Shown here: piece after piece, positions 1 through 7,475 of the stretch | How the letters are laid out: every line of letters starts with the position of its first letter | How positions within the stretch are numbered: position 1 is the stretch's first letter | Assembly (NCBI GenBank): GCA_039714795.1 | Contig: JBDLIP010000003.1 | Span: 1 to 37,677, forward strand | DNA: 37,677 bases | Source of the DNA: Pseudomonadota bacterium | GTDB lineage: Bacteria; Pseudomonadota; Alphaproteobacteria; JAGOMX01 | Direction: 5' to 3' | Made by a program: the position numbers and the translations under genes | Notes under the pieces: model-generated | The model's database searches: none | What the model was told of the DNA's origin: nothing | The model's input: only the letters and a program-made list of their open reading frames with translations

Positions 1-1
1 A

Positions 2-287
2 ATGCGTCCCGTGTATCATCAAAAAACGAGACGCGTCGATGGTCATTTATTCATCACAATTTTGGCTTATCATATTATCCATAGCATTCGTCATCAGCTG
101 AACTTGGGTTAAAATGATGTGAGAGTTTTTCTGAAACTTTGAACATTTGAGCACCTACCTTCCTGGTGAAGATGCCTCAATCTTTACGGGACGGCAACAG
201 ATGCGACAGAACCCTGAACAGCTACGCTTTTTTTATCAAACGCCCTATAGGCAAACAACTTACCATATGATACAATTATCTTAAAAA
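2..287 (+). pseudogene. Degraded 3' end of an IS1634-like transposase
   Basis: An open frame runs in from the left edge and is readable from position 2 to a TAA near 110. It reads MRPVYHQKTRRVDGHLFI, then a segment like ILAYHIIHSIRHQL. This resembles the C-terminal part of IS1634/IS4-superfamily transposases, where a YHQK...R..GH.FI..LAYH motif lies in the last catalytic helix region. After the stop, another frame (about 143-245) reads like the distal end, with STYLPGEDASIF and RQNPEQLRFFYQ, suggesting at least one frameshift. The 5' part lies outside the window, and no terminal inverted repeat could be placed. The assignment rests on remembered family motifs. Confidence 0.5.
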
Positions 288-312
288 GTGGGTAAAATTT
301 TTTCTATCGGTG

Positions 313-432
313 TACGAGTGAAGTGAAATCAAAACCTCTGGTTCCTGATACGCTCGAAGTGCTCATTTACACTTGTAAACTGCGCGCTTCTCGCTATCAT
401 TAAACTAGAGGTTTTGATTTCACGAGAGTTTA
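313..432 (+). repeat. Family B palindromic element, copy B1 (full length)
   Basis: The element is about 120 bp. Its outer arms GTGAAATCAAAACCTCT (left) and its reverse complement (right) flank a core with TTCCTGATACGCTCGAAG and CTTCTCGCTATCATTAAAC. Other copies lie at 5899-6017, 9786-9870, 19758-19877 (inverted), 26712-26798 (inverted, truncated), and as remnants at 24446-24476 and 29824-29862. The right end leads into TATAAT at 433-438, about 20 bp before the downstream regulator, so the element end may contribute a promoter. No coding capacity is seen. Confidence 0.85.
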
Positions 433-457
433 GTATAATGAGGATATTATAGGTAAA

Positions 458-1171
458 ATGACGATATCAGAACAAAAGAAGAGGGGCCGGCGTCGGACCT
501 CCACTGGACACCTGTGTGAGAACTGGCACAGTCGACTCAAGATGGCAAGGCGTATTTCAGGCCTATCTAAAAAATATTTGCAGGATAAATATCATCTTAA
601 TGCGCACACACTAGCCTCTCTTGAGATCAGTCGATCGATCCTTTCTGAAGAATGGGGTAAACAATTTTGCCGAGCGTTGCAAGAGGAGAAGGTTTTGTGT
701 TCTCCAGAATGGTTGTTCAAAGGCACTGGCACTCCTCCCAAACGCCTACAAGACCGAGAGGCTGCACTCCTCCTGGAGCAAAAACGCGTTGAGGATTGTA
801 AGGTCTTTAACGACGAAGTCGCCATCACCTCAGAAGTAAAGACCTTCTGTGCTGGACACAAAGATAATATGGTCGCCATTGTCAAGGATGATGCTATGTC
901 TCCTTTCTTTGAATTTGGTGATTACGTTGGCTGTCGCCGTGTTCCCCTAGGTTCAATTGATCAAATGCTAGGAGAAAAATGCCTAATCGAGCCAGAGCCA
1001 GGAGAGTACCTTGTGCGTCATTTTACCTATGACGACAATACCAGTCAGTATCTCCTGTCTGCCGCCAACCCAAAGTCAACCATCAATAGACCCCTTTTGT
1101 TTATTAAAAAACCTGTAAGTGTCAGCCAAATCATTTGGATCAGAAGGTTGCCTAGGCCGATTTTGGACTGA
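458..1171 (+). CDS. XRE-type HTH regulator with a degenerate S24/LexA-like C-terminal domain
   Basis: The 237-aa protein is probably a DNA-binding repressor. A basic N-terminus (KKRGRRR) precedes a helix-turn-helix-like segment at about residues 28-60 (MARRISGLSKKYLQDKY). The C-terminal half, about 135-230, looks like the S24 peptidase/LexA dimerisation fold: VAIVKDDAMSPFFEFGDYV aligns with the usual V.GDSM.P....GD.V signature. The nucleophilic Ser of that motif is Ala here, and the Lys normally in a (V)KR context appears to be Arg (LVRHF). Self-cleavage is therefore unlikely. The start has a weak AGG 4 nt upstream. The gene ends with TGA exactly where a family A repeat begins. It is solitary and probably a domesticated phage-type repressor, but its targets are not visible. 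Confidence 0.75.
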   Translation: MTISEQKKRGRRRTSTGHLCENWHSRLKMARRISGLSKKYLQDKYHLNAHTLASLEISRSILSEEWGKQFCRALQEEKVLCSPEWLFKGTGTPPKRLQDREAALLLEQKRVEDCKVFNDEVAITSEVKTFCAGHKDNMVAIVKDDAMSPFFEFGDYVGCRRVPLGSIDQMLGEKCLIEPEPGEYLVRHFTYDDNTSQYLLSAANPKSTINRPLLFIKKPVSVSQIIWIRRLPRPILD

Positions 1172-1222
1172 GATCAGAGGTCAGAGGTCAGAAGTCAGAA
1201 GTCAGAAATCAGCAAGGCAGTC
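1172..1222 (+). repeat. Family A heptamer tract (AGARGTC)n, left arm
   Basis: Tandem copies of a 7-bp unit, AGAGGTC/AGAAGTC/AGAAATC, end in CAGCAAGGCAG. The tract starts at the stop codon of the preceding regulator. The opposite-orientation arm lies at 1481-1538, so the two could pair as the stem of a large stem-loop. Similar tracts occur at 7356-7400/7476-7537, 24069-24143/24169-24190 and 26813-26863. Confidence 0.85.
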
Positions 1223-1235
1223 TGGGATATGATGC

Positions 1236-1409
1236 AGGGCTACCTCATGAAATAGTCATCATATATTGCTTAAATCCTTATCTACAAAGGGATACCGGCC
1301 ATTTTCAGCCTGCAAAAAGCACGTAGTATTGCACGTATCTGCAAAAGCTATCAAACCCTTTGTAAATAAGGTTTTGGGAAAAACAATATAATCTTCATGA
1401 GGTAGCCCT
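1236..1409. mobile_element. 174-bp MITE-like fold-back element with 12-bp target duplication
   Basis: The ends are perfect 16-bp inverted repeats: AGGGCTACCTCATGAA at 1236-1251 and its reverse complement at 1394-1409. Pairing continues imperfectly inward, including CCTTATCTACAAAGGG against CCCTTTGTAAATAAGG. The element is flanked by identical 12-bp direct repeats GGGATATGATGC at 1224-1235 and 1410-1421, as expected for a transposed insertion. It has no ORF. A 12-bp duplication would fit mobilisation by an IS4-type transposase (inference). It interrupts a family A/C composite repeat, so it arrived later. Confidence 0.8.
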
Positions 1410-1431
1410 GGGATATGATGCCTTCTGAAAC

Positions 1432-1455
1432 CATATTATCCAAAACTAAGGTTAG
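1432..1455. repeat. Family C motif, copy near 1.44 kb
   Basis: TTATCCAAAACTAAGGTT lies here, close to TTATCCAAAACTTAGGTT at about 7435 and to related copies near 19732, 25848 and 37472. It sits between the 174-bp insertion and the 3' end of the response-regulator gene. Confidence 0.6.
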
Positions 1456-2532
1456 TTAAGATAAACCAGAAATCATTGTATCTTCTGATCTCTGACCTCT
1501 GATCTCTGACCTCTGATTTCTGACTTCTGATTTCTGATAATCGCACAACTTTGCAAAAGGAATCACTCGGCTATAATCAAGGTCAATCAATCCGCGATCA
1601 AAGGCAAAGTAATAAGGAGTAGATCCTTGAATCATCTGTGTGGGGCGCAAATATTTTTCCCACTCAGATACTTGCGGCAGTTTGATGTCCTCCTGGTGAT
1701 GGAAACACAGCATTCGCTTAAAATCGCGCAAATCTTTAATAATATTTTGTGGAGCATCTTCAAGTTTGGCTTGATCAATGACCATTTCGAATTGTTCCGG
1801 CGCACTGGTAAACAACCCATAATGATTCCCATCGGCATCCATCATTAAAAAGCTCCCCATACTTTCAAACAAATAGTACTCAACGATGTTATGCTGTTGA
1901 GTCAACCGAAAAAAGTGATCGCGAAAATCGGGAACTGCAATGGCACTCACAGGATGAGTATGTTTTGTTACCGCATTGGTAATTGTCTCGGTTAATTTAC
2001 AAAAATATTTGTGTTGCGCAGACTGAATTGCAAATTCAAGCTCTTCCAACAAATTACTGCTCTGTTTGTGAATAAAATGATCAATCAACCCTTCGTTGAA
2101 AGCCCGGATCGCCAAACCCTCATCTGCTTCACCGGTTAAGACAATTTTTTGAATATAGGGAGATTCAATCTGCTGGCAAACTTCAAAGCCACTCATGCTT
2201 GGCATCTCATAATCAACCACAACAACAGAAAATCGATTAAAGCGCGATGCGTTGTAGATTTCCCTGTACTGGTCATAGATATTGATATCTACAGCCCGGT
2301 GCTCCCACTCAGATTCGTCAGCCTCGCTGACAAACTTTGCAACTAACTCATCCGCCTCCTGGCAGGCATTCAAAACATCCAACCCATCCGGTGCATGTAC
2401 GCTCGAGACAAAGTTTGTCACATGCCCGGCGGATAAGTTGCTCGCCATATACCGGCAATACTCCGGATCATCATCTATGAGCATCACTTGAGTGGGAAAA
2501 TAAAAACTAGGAATCGATTGAGAGTAAGACAT
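1456..2532 (-). CDS. Response-regulator receiver protein with an unassigned output domain and repeat-derived C-terminus
   Basis: The chosen start, MSYSQSIPSF at 2532, leaves about 358 aa; a longer in-frame start at 2619 adds 29 unlikely residues. The N-terminal receiver domain has the acidic pocket (VMLIDDDPEYC), the phospho-acceptor Asp in VVVVDYEMPSMSG, the switch Thr in IVLTGE and the Lys in FIHKQ. Phosphorylation is therefore plausible. About 40 extra residues sit between the acidic pocket and the acceptor strand (GLDVLNACQEADELVAKF to NRFS). The C-terminal half (HNIVEYYLFESMGSFLMMDADGNHYGLFTS, here abbreviated in scope to that region) is not a DNA-binding domain I recognise. The last 20 or so residues (SEVRNQRSEIRGQRSED and following) are translated family A repeat. 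No histidine kinase is adjacent. Confidence 0.75.
   Translation of the reverse strand: MSYSQSIPSFYFPTQVMLIDDDPEYCRYMASNLSAGHVTNFVSSVHAPDGLDVLNACQEADELVAKFVSEADESEWEHRAVDINIYDQYREIYNASRFNRFSVVVVDYEMPSMSGFEVCQQIESPYIQKIVLTGEADEGLAIRAFNEGLIDHFIHKQSSNLLEELEFAIQSAQHKYFCKLTETITNAVTKHTHPVSAIAVPDFRDHFFRLTQQHNIVEYYLFESMGSFLMMDADGNHYGLFTSAPEQFEMVIDQAKLEDAPQNIIKDLRDFKRMLCFHHQEDIKLPQVSEWEKYLRPTQMIQGSTPYYFAFDRGLIDLDYSRVIPFAKLCDYQKSEVRNQRSEIRGQRSEDTMISGLS
1481..1538 (-). repeat. Family A heptamer tract, right arm (partly coding)
   Basis: About eight 7-bp units read AGARGTC on the minus strand (CTGACCT on the plus strand). The tract is the inverted partner of 1172-1222. It lies inside the 3' end of the response-regulator gene, where its frames are free of stops in this orientation and encode the R-G-Q-R-S-E-V type heptapeptide. 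Confidence 0.85.
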
Positions 2533-2682
2533 ACTTTTGAAACCTGTAAAACGTAATACACTGTTGATGGGTGCATTATGCTCCCTATTTTGGCTTTTGT
2601 GAAGCCCAAAAGTAACCATGTCATTGAACAGCCCTGGCCAGTGTAAGCTGAAGTGTAAGCTGAACAGTTACGCACAAAATAG

Positions 2683-4275
2683 CTAAAGTAGAGGCATTGC
2701 CTCAAACAAATCTGGTAAATCATTTTCCAGCAAGATCACATCTGGCGACTTTGTGTTATTTGCAAGCCATGCACGTGCTTGTGCAAACGATTCAACTTCA
2801 ATCAACTGGATGTTGGACCGCGCTGCACGAATTGCTTGTACGAAACTAGGAATTCTTGAAGCCATAACCACAATGGCTATATCTACACAGTCAGCAACCT
2901 TGGTCCCTAAATCTGCATGAACCGCGGCATGCTGCGCGCCAAGCTCAACAATTCCAGGTGTGACAAGAATGCGCCGTCCTGGCTTTTTGTGCAGCAGATT
3001 TAACACCCCAAGTCCAGCTACAAAACCATCTGGATTGGCATTAAAGGCATCATCAATGATGCAGGTACCGTTAGGTTGAGGTTTGACCTCCAAACGATGC
3101 CGAATTTGCGGCAAGCTCTTCAAAGCTGTTTGAATCGATTGAGCGTCAATCCCAAGGGCGCGAGCGGCAACAAAGGCCAGGGCAATGTTTGCCCCCTGAT
3201 GCTTGCCGTAAATCGGCGCCTGCAAAACCCATTGCTGGCCTTCTTTTGCTTCGGCAACGGTGACCTGGATTCCCTTGGCAGTTTGATTTATCTCTTTCAG
3301 GCCATCGGTTTCACACAGAGTTATGGATTTTTGCGGCAGCCTGCGCCTTTGGTAAGACTGAAAACGCGCCACAGAAGTCGCCATTACCATCTCCCCGCCG
3401 CTGCTGATAACAGAATCGGCCAACTCTAATTTGGTATTTGCTGTGGTCTCAAGCGATTTAAATCGCTCCAAGTGCGCCTCTCCTACAGCGGTAATCAAGC
3501 CCATTTTAGGAGCCACCAGCCGGCAGATTTTGGCAATCGACCCCTGCCGGTAAGCCCCCATTTCCACCACAAAATATTTATGAGCTGCATTAAGCTTTTC
3601 GCGAATCACCCGTGAGATTCCCATCGGCGTATTCACACTCCCCGGTGTGATCAAAGCCGAAGAAGTTGTGCTTAGAATATGTCCCAAGATATGCTTGACT
3701 GAAGTCTTACCAAACGAACCGGTAACACCAATGACAAACGGATCCAACTCCTGCAAGCGCTGTTGCGCCAGATTCCAGTACTTCCTCTGCGTCCAAGTTT
3801 CAAAAGGGGCCAGCAGAAGATTGGCAAGAGTGAGAATGATTGGAATGACCTGTGCAAACAAAATCCAAATCAGTAAAGACCAAAACGGTGTCACCAGTAA
3901 AAGAGGCAAAAGGGCCACCATCAAGCACAATGCTACAGCCACAGACAAAATACGTTGTGCCCGATGCGTGAGCAGCAAAGGTTTTTTACCATAAAACCTA
4001 GCGTCTCTTTCATACCAAGCGAAAAATGCAAATGCAAAAATTACCAGCAATAAAACAGCCAGTTCAGATAAAACAAATGCACTCAATAATATTACAATTA
4101 ATACAAAACTCAGCTTGCGATCCAATAAACTATGCGAGACAACCCATTTTAAAAAGCGTGCATTGTTATAATCTTGTTGCTGGAGAAAGCGTAAAAATGT
4201 CAGCAAACGCTTGACGGCAAAGCTAGTTAAAGCGATGAGTAAAAGAATTTTTAAGGCAAGAATAGGTAAAGTCAT
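2683..4275 (-). CDS. Membrane-anchored MurF-like Mur ligase
   Basis: The 530-aa protein belongs to the ATP-dependent Mur ligase family. Residues 1-155 hold several hydrophobic segments (about 1-25, 56-87, 109-155). The ligase core starts near 180 with the P-loop GVTGSFGKTSVKHIL, followed by EMGAYRQGSI, GEAHLERF (the MurF-type G..H...), HQGANIALAFVAA and the late IIDDAFNANPDGF motif (DxYNANP in MurF). Canonical MurF (UDP-MurNAc-tripeptide:D-Ala-D-Ala ligase) has a soluble N-terminal UDP-sugar-binding domain. Here that domain is absent and replaced by membrane segments, so the acceptor may not be the usual nucleotide precursor. It lies 25 bp after hicB and in the same cluster as a hydrolase and a Ddl-like ligase. 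I leave the symbol blank because it may be a paralogue rather than the housekeeping enzyme. Confidence 0.8.
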   Translation of the reverse strand: MTLPILALKILLLIALTSFAVKRLLTFLRFLQQQDYNNARFLKWVVSHSLLDRKLSFVLIVILLSAFVLSELAVLLLVIFAFAFFAWYERDARFYGKKPLLLTHRAQRILSVAVALCLMVALLPLLLVTPFWSLLIWILFAQVIPIILTLANLLLAPFETWTQRKYWNLAQQRLQELDPFVIGVTGSFGKTSVKHILGHILSTTSSALITPGSVNTPMGISRVIREKLNAAHKYFVVEMGAYRQGSIAKICRLVAPKMGLITAVGEAHLERFKSLETTANTKLELADSVISSGGEMVMATSVARFQSYQRRRLPQKSITLCETDGLKEINQTAKGIQVTVAEAKEGQQWVLQAPIYGKHQGANIALAFVAARALGIDAQSIQTALKSLPQIRHRLEVKPQPNGTCIIDDAFNANPDGFVAGLGVLNLLHKKPGRRILVTPGIVELGAQHAAVHADLGTKVADCVDIAIVVMASRIPSFVQAIRAARSNIQLIEVESFAQARAWLANNTKSPDVILLENDLPDLFEAMPLL

Positions 4276-4300
4276 TGATTTATTTGTAACTACATCAAGT

Positions 4301-4723
4301 TTAATAAAGATCTTCTAAATTAATCACAAGCTTTTTTCCTAGTGCCTTAGCTGCTTTATCCAATTGTCTTAAGGTTGGCCAATGGGTAGGATCCTCTAGC
4401 CTTGCAACCGAAGGCCAAGAAGTTTCCAGTGCTCTTGCAAGCTCTGCTAGAGAGTGATCGCCACGGCTGAAGCGTATTAGTAAAGCAGCTTGAATCCTGG
4501 CAGAAGGATAAAGTATGTGCGTAAACTCACCATGAGATGGCTCTGGAATTTCCATCCCCTCATCGATCCTGCCCTCAATTGTGAGATTTAAAACCTCAGC
4601 TGCATTAAACAGGGCTTCTTCTAGAGTTTCTCCTTGCGTAATGGCTTCGGGCATATCTGGAAATGATACAACGTATATACCATCATCATCTTGTTTTATG
4701 ACACATCCATATTGAATATTCAT
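4301..4723 (-). CDS. hicB: HicB-family antitoxin
   Basis: The 140-aa protein has the HicB N-terminal partial RNase-H-like fold (MNIQYGCVIKQDDDGIYVVSFPDMPEAITQGE region; typical F.D.P...T.G.T..EA). The C-terminal HTH is at about 85-125 (SLAELARALETSWPSVARLEDPTHWPTL), which would bind its own promoter. It neutralises the adjacent HicA mRNA interferase. Its ATG overlaps the hicA stop by 4 bp (ATGA), as expected for a co-translated toxin-antitoxin pair. Autoregulation is known for the family; no operator was identified. The pair sits between the hydrolase and the MurF-like gene, which share its strand. Confidence 0.88.
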   Translation of the reverse strand: MNIQYGCVIKQDDDGIYVVSFPDMPEAITQGETLEEALFNAAEVLNLTIEGRIDEGMEIPEPSHGEFTHILYPSARIQAALLIRFSRGDHSLAELARALETSWPSVARLEDPTHWPTLRQLDKAAKALGKKLVINLEDLY

Positions 4724-4905
4724 CTCAACTTTACTCCTGTTTGTCTTTCGATACTCGCCAGCAGCCCTTTACCTATATCTTTTGAGCCATGTACAGGAAC
4801 AGTTGTGCGTTTCTCTCCGCACCCCATACGATAATGGCTCCCACGAACTCTAAGGATTGCCCATCCCTGCTTTTCTAGAGTTTTAATGATTTCTTGCCCT
4901 TTCAT
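4720..4905 (-). CDS. hicA: HicA-family mRNA interferase toxin
   Basis: The 61-aa protein begins MKGQEIIKTLEKQGWAILR. The family core follows: a dsRNA-binding-like fold with G-W..., then the RGSHYRM segment holding the catalytic His, then TTVPVHGSKDIGKGLLASI. HicA cleaves mRNA and is inhibited by HicB. The start at 4905 matches normal HicA length (about 60 aa). A longer frame to 5016 exists, but its extra residues do not resemble the family; an intermediate ATG at 4920 has an AAAAAAG stretch upstream and is an alternative. The toxin precedes the antitoxin, the usual hicAB order. Confidence 0.87.
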   Translation of the reverse strand: MKGQEIIKTLEKQGWAILRVRGSHYRMGCGEKRTTVPVHGSKDIGKGLLASIERQTGVKLR

Positions 4906-5054
4906 GACATAATGATACATCTTTTTTGATGTATCGTAAAGTTTTTTGTCAGAAATTCTGCACATTGCCCAGTCCCGTAGAGGCTGGGCTGGAAAATGGA
5001 GTGAGCCGAGAATCAACAGTTTGAATCAGCTTCAGTACAGCAAGCCAGAACCCC

Positions 5055-5864
5055 TCATTTTTTGTTGATGCTCTGCAAAAACTGCTGCAATAAATAGCTC
5101 ACTTGCGCTCGTCCTTCGGTTAAAATATTGGCATGGTCAAAATGTTCCAAGACCGTCAGTTTAGCATTTGGAATGAGCTCTGCAAACCGCCGCCCCATTT
5201 CTGGAGGAGTTTCTTGATCTTGCGCTCCATAAAGCAAATGCACTGGACACTTAACCTTTTGCGCAATCTGTGTCAGATCTTCTTGGATTACACGCAGCAA
5301 AACCCCCCGCATTGGTCCAGCGGCCCGATAATCTGTGCTACCAAATCGCTGTTTGAGACCTTCTGGAACCAATCCTCGATGAATCAGCGGTTTTAAAGCT
5401 TTGTAAGTATACACTTTGCTTTTCAGGACAATAGTTTCAACGGGCGTGCGCCTGCGCTGCAATCCAGCACCGGCAATCAAAAACAGTCCATCTAATAAAT
5501 CGGGCTCCCGTGCAGCAATGCGTAAGCCAACCCGGGCTCCAAAAGAATGAGCCACCCATATCCGCTTTGCTTGACATTTTTTCTGGGGCAAGGTTTGCAA
5601 ATATTCAATGACCAGATCGGCATAGTCCTGTGTGTTCCAGGTTTTTGGAGGCAGCGGCGCCTGGCCAAATCCTGGAAAATCGAACAAAATTTGGCTTGTG
5701 CTGGCATCAAAGCTTTGAGCTATGGGCAAAAGCGTTCGATGATCAACCCCCCAACCATGGGCCCAAATCAATTGTGGAACGTCAAATGATTCTAATCCGC
5801 GCTTGTGCAGAGCCAAAAGAGTTGCAGTAGTTGCGTTATTGGCTGGCTGTGTCGTTAGTTGCAT
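5055..5864 (-). CDS. Alpha/beta-hydrolase fold protein
   Basis: The 269-aa soluble protein has the standard hydrolase layout. The oxyanion-hole motif is WAHGWGVDHR (about 34-43), the nucleophile elbow is WVAHSFGARVG (Ser near residue 107), the acid is in LLYGAQDQETP, and the catalytic His is in LEHFDHANIL near residue 245. No signal peptide is seen. It starts about 220 bp from the divergent Ddl-like gene, and the MurF-like ligase follows on the same strand with hicAB between. This context suggests a role with those ligases, perhaps hydrolysing an amide or ester of the product. A generic esterase remains possible, since the fold does not fix the substrate. Confidence 0.75.
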   Translation of the reverse strand: MQLTTQPANNATTATLLALHKRGLESFDVPQLIWAHGWGVDHRTLLPIAQSFDASTSQILFDFPGFGQAPLPPKTWNTQDYADLVIEYLQTLPQKKCQAKRIWVAHSFGARVGLRIAAREPDLLDGLFLIAGAGLQRRRTPVETIVLKSKVYTYKALKPLIHRGLVPEGLKQRFGSTDYRAAGPMRGVLLRVIQEDLTQIAQKVKCPVHLLYGAQDQETPPEMGRRFAELIPNAKLTVLEHFDHANILTEGRAQVSYLLQQFLQSINKK

Positions 5865-5898
5865 GCTTAATCCCTACACTATACTGAAGCTGAATAGT

Positions 5899-6017
5899 TA
5901 TACTGAAGTGAAATCAAAACCTCTGTTTCCTGATACACTCGAAGTGCTCATTTACCCAAGTAAACTGCGCGCTTCTCGCTATCATTAAACTAGAGATTTT
6001 GATTTCACGAGAGTATA
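5899..6017 (+). repeat. Family B palindromic element, copy B2 (full length)
   Basis: The copy is 119 bp and begins TATACTGAAGTGAAATC. It ends with the reverse-complement arm running into GAGAGTATA. It lies in the divergent spacer between the hydrolase and the Ddl-like gene. A family C end, GCTGAATAGTTA, directly precedes it at 5889-5900. The A/T-rich TATATAT at the right end faces the Ddl-like gene and could act as a -10 region (inference). Confidence 0.87.
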
Positions 6018-6084
6018 TATAAAAACTTTCCTTTTACACCTGCATCTTTTATAACCAATTTAGAGCTTGAAAGAAAGGAATGTA

Positions 6085-7353
6085 ATGCCCCCTTCTCCCA
6101 CACAACGCCCACATACGCGCCCGCATACACGCCCAAAGGTTGCGGTATTTTTCGGCGGGCAATCGCCTGAGCATGACGTAAGCATTGTCACCGGCCTGCA
6201 AGTTCTGCATGCTATTGACCAAACGCGCTATGCGCCTTTTCCAGTCTATATTGCTCCCAACGGGACCTGGCTGGTAGGAGACGCGCTTGCCAATCGCTGC
6301 AACTATTGGCTTAATGCGAAAACAAAAGCAACGCTGACCCCGGTCACCCTTGATTTCAGCAATACAAGAGGACGCGGCAGACTGTTGCCGCACCACAAAA
6401 GTATATTTCAAAGTATGTTCCAGCGCCCTCAGCCCATTGACTTTGATATTGCTCTGCCAGCAATGCATGGTCTTTATGGCGAAGACGGCAATTTGCAGGG
6501 GTGTTTTGAAATAGCTCACCTCCCCTACGCCGGTCCTCGAACCCACGATGCAGCTATTTTTATGAACAAAGCCACCACAAAACGTTTGTTACAGCAGTTA
6601 GATATCCCGGCCTTGGCCTATACTGTGATTCAGCGACCTCAGGAAGGCCTGCTGTTAAAGCCAGATGCACTCAAACAAGTTGCCAAAGACATCACATTTC
6701 CGGCATGCGTCAAACCCAATCATCTCGGCAGCAGCATTGGTGTCGCCAAAGTCACCTCCGCAGAAGAACTCAATGCAGTCCTGCCGGCAATTTTTAAATA
6801 CGACTCACAAGCCATTGTCGAGCCATTTGTTGATAATCTAGTGGAATATAATGTTGCCATCCGCCGCACAACAACTGGAGAGATCATCACTTCGGCAATC
6901 GAACAACCGAAAAGCAGTGCTGAACTCTTAGATTTTAAAGAAAAATACCTTTCAGGAGGCGCAGACAAACTGGGTAATAAAATTGGCTCCAAAACTAGCG
7001 CTAACCAAAGCGGAGGCATGGCCAGTCTGACTCGAATTGTAAATCCAAAAATAAGTTCCAAAATGCAAGCCAATATTCGCCAATGGAGCACCACACTTTA
7101 TCAAGCGGTCGAGGCAACGGGCGCTCCTCGAGTTGATTTCTTGTGCAACCAAAAAACCGGAGAGTTATGGCTGAATGAAGTTAATCCATTTCCCGGATCG
7201 GTAGGTTATTACCTATGGGAGGCGGCGCCCCAGCCAATCCTGTTCACCCAGCTGTTAAATGAATTACTGGATGAAGCGCAAAGCTGCCATCATAGCTCAA
7301 CACTGCCAGAGGATCCGACTCCTGAGGCGGGGCGGTTGTTTGTTAGGCAGTAA
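6085..7353 (+). CDS. D-alanine-D-alanine ligase homologue (divergent)
   Basis: The 422-aa ATP-grasp ligase is chosen from ATG 6085 with AAAGGA about 5 nt upstream; the frame is open back to a TTG at 6067. Family motifs are GGQSPEHDVS (about 24-33), HGLYGEDGNLQG, YAGPRTHDAAIFMNK, the ATP-binding PNHLGSSIGVAKV, and the metal-binding NEVNPFPGS. Standard Ddl enzymes carry NE.NT.PG.T at the last motif and are 300-370 aa. Here that segment is altered, and there is an enlarged insertion after DFKEKYLSGG (about 298-330), next to the omega loop that orders the second substrate. Reaction by homology: ATP-dependent dipeptide formation for peptidoglycan. The exact substrate is open. The stop codon is a few bases before a family A tract. 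Confidence 0.8.
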   Translation: MPPSPTQRPHTRPHTRPKVAVFFGGQSPEHDVSIVTGLQVLHAIDQTRYAPFPVYIAPNGTWLVGDALANRCNYWLNAKTKATLTPVTLDFSNTRGRGRLLPHHKSIFQSMFQRPQPIDFDIALPAMHGLYGEDGNLQGCFEIAHLPYAGPRTHDAAIFMNKATTKRLLQQLDIPALAYTVIQRPQEGLLLKPDALKQVAKDITFPACVKPNHLGSSIGVAKVTSAEELNAVLPAIFKYDSQAIVEPFVDNLVEYNVAIRRTTTGEIITSAIEQPKSSAELLDFKEKYLSGGADKLGNKIGSKTSANQSGGMASLTRIVNPKISSKMQANIRQWSTTLYQAVEATGAPRVDFLCNQKTGELWLNEVNPFPGSVGYYLWEAAPQPILFTQLLNELLDEAQSCHHSSTLPEDPTPEAGRLFVRQ

Positions 7354-7355
7354 TA

Positions 7356-7400
7356 CAGAGGTCAGAGGTCAGAGGACAGAGGGCAGAGGGCAGAGGACAG
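7356..7400 (+). repeat. Family A heptamer tract, left arm, after the Ddl-like gene
   Basis: Units AGAGGTC, AGAGGAC and AGAGGGC begin directly after the stop of the ligase gene. A family C motif, TTATCCAAAACTTAGGTT, lies at about 7435-7452 in the core, and the inverted arm is at 7476-7537. Confidence 0.85.
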
Positions 7401-7475
7401 TATCTCAGTGGCGAGCTGGATCAAAATACTTCTTATCCAAAACTTAGGTTGGTATGATACAATCGACATATAAAA

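Noticed and set aside
2583-2608. Hairpin TTTTGG-CTT/AAGCC-CAAAA upstream of the response regulator as a terminator of the MurF-like gene
   Set aside because: It has a bulge and no following T-run on the minus strand.
3076-3994. Plus-strand ORFs of 115-117 codons opposite the MurF-like gene
   Set aside because: They are antisense shadows with no family likeness and no ribosome-binding site, while the minus strand has full Mur ligase motifs.
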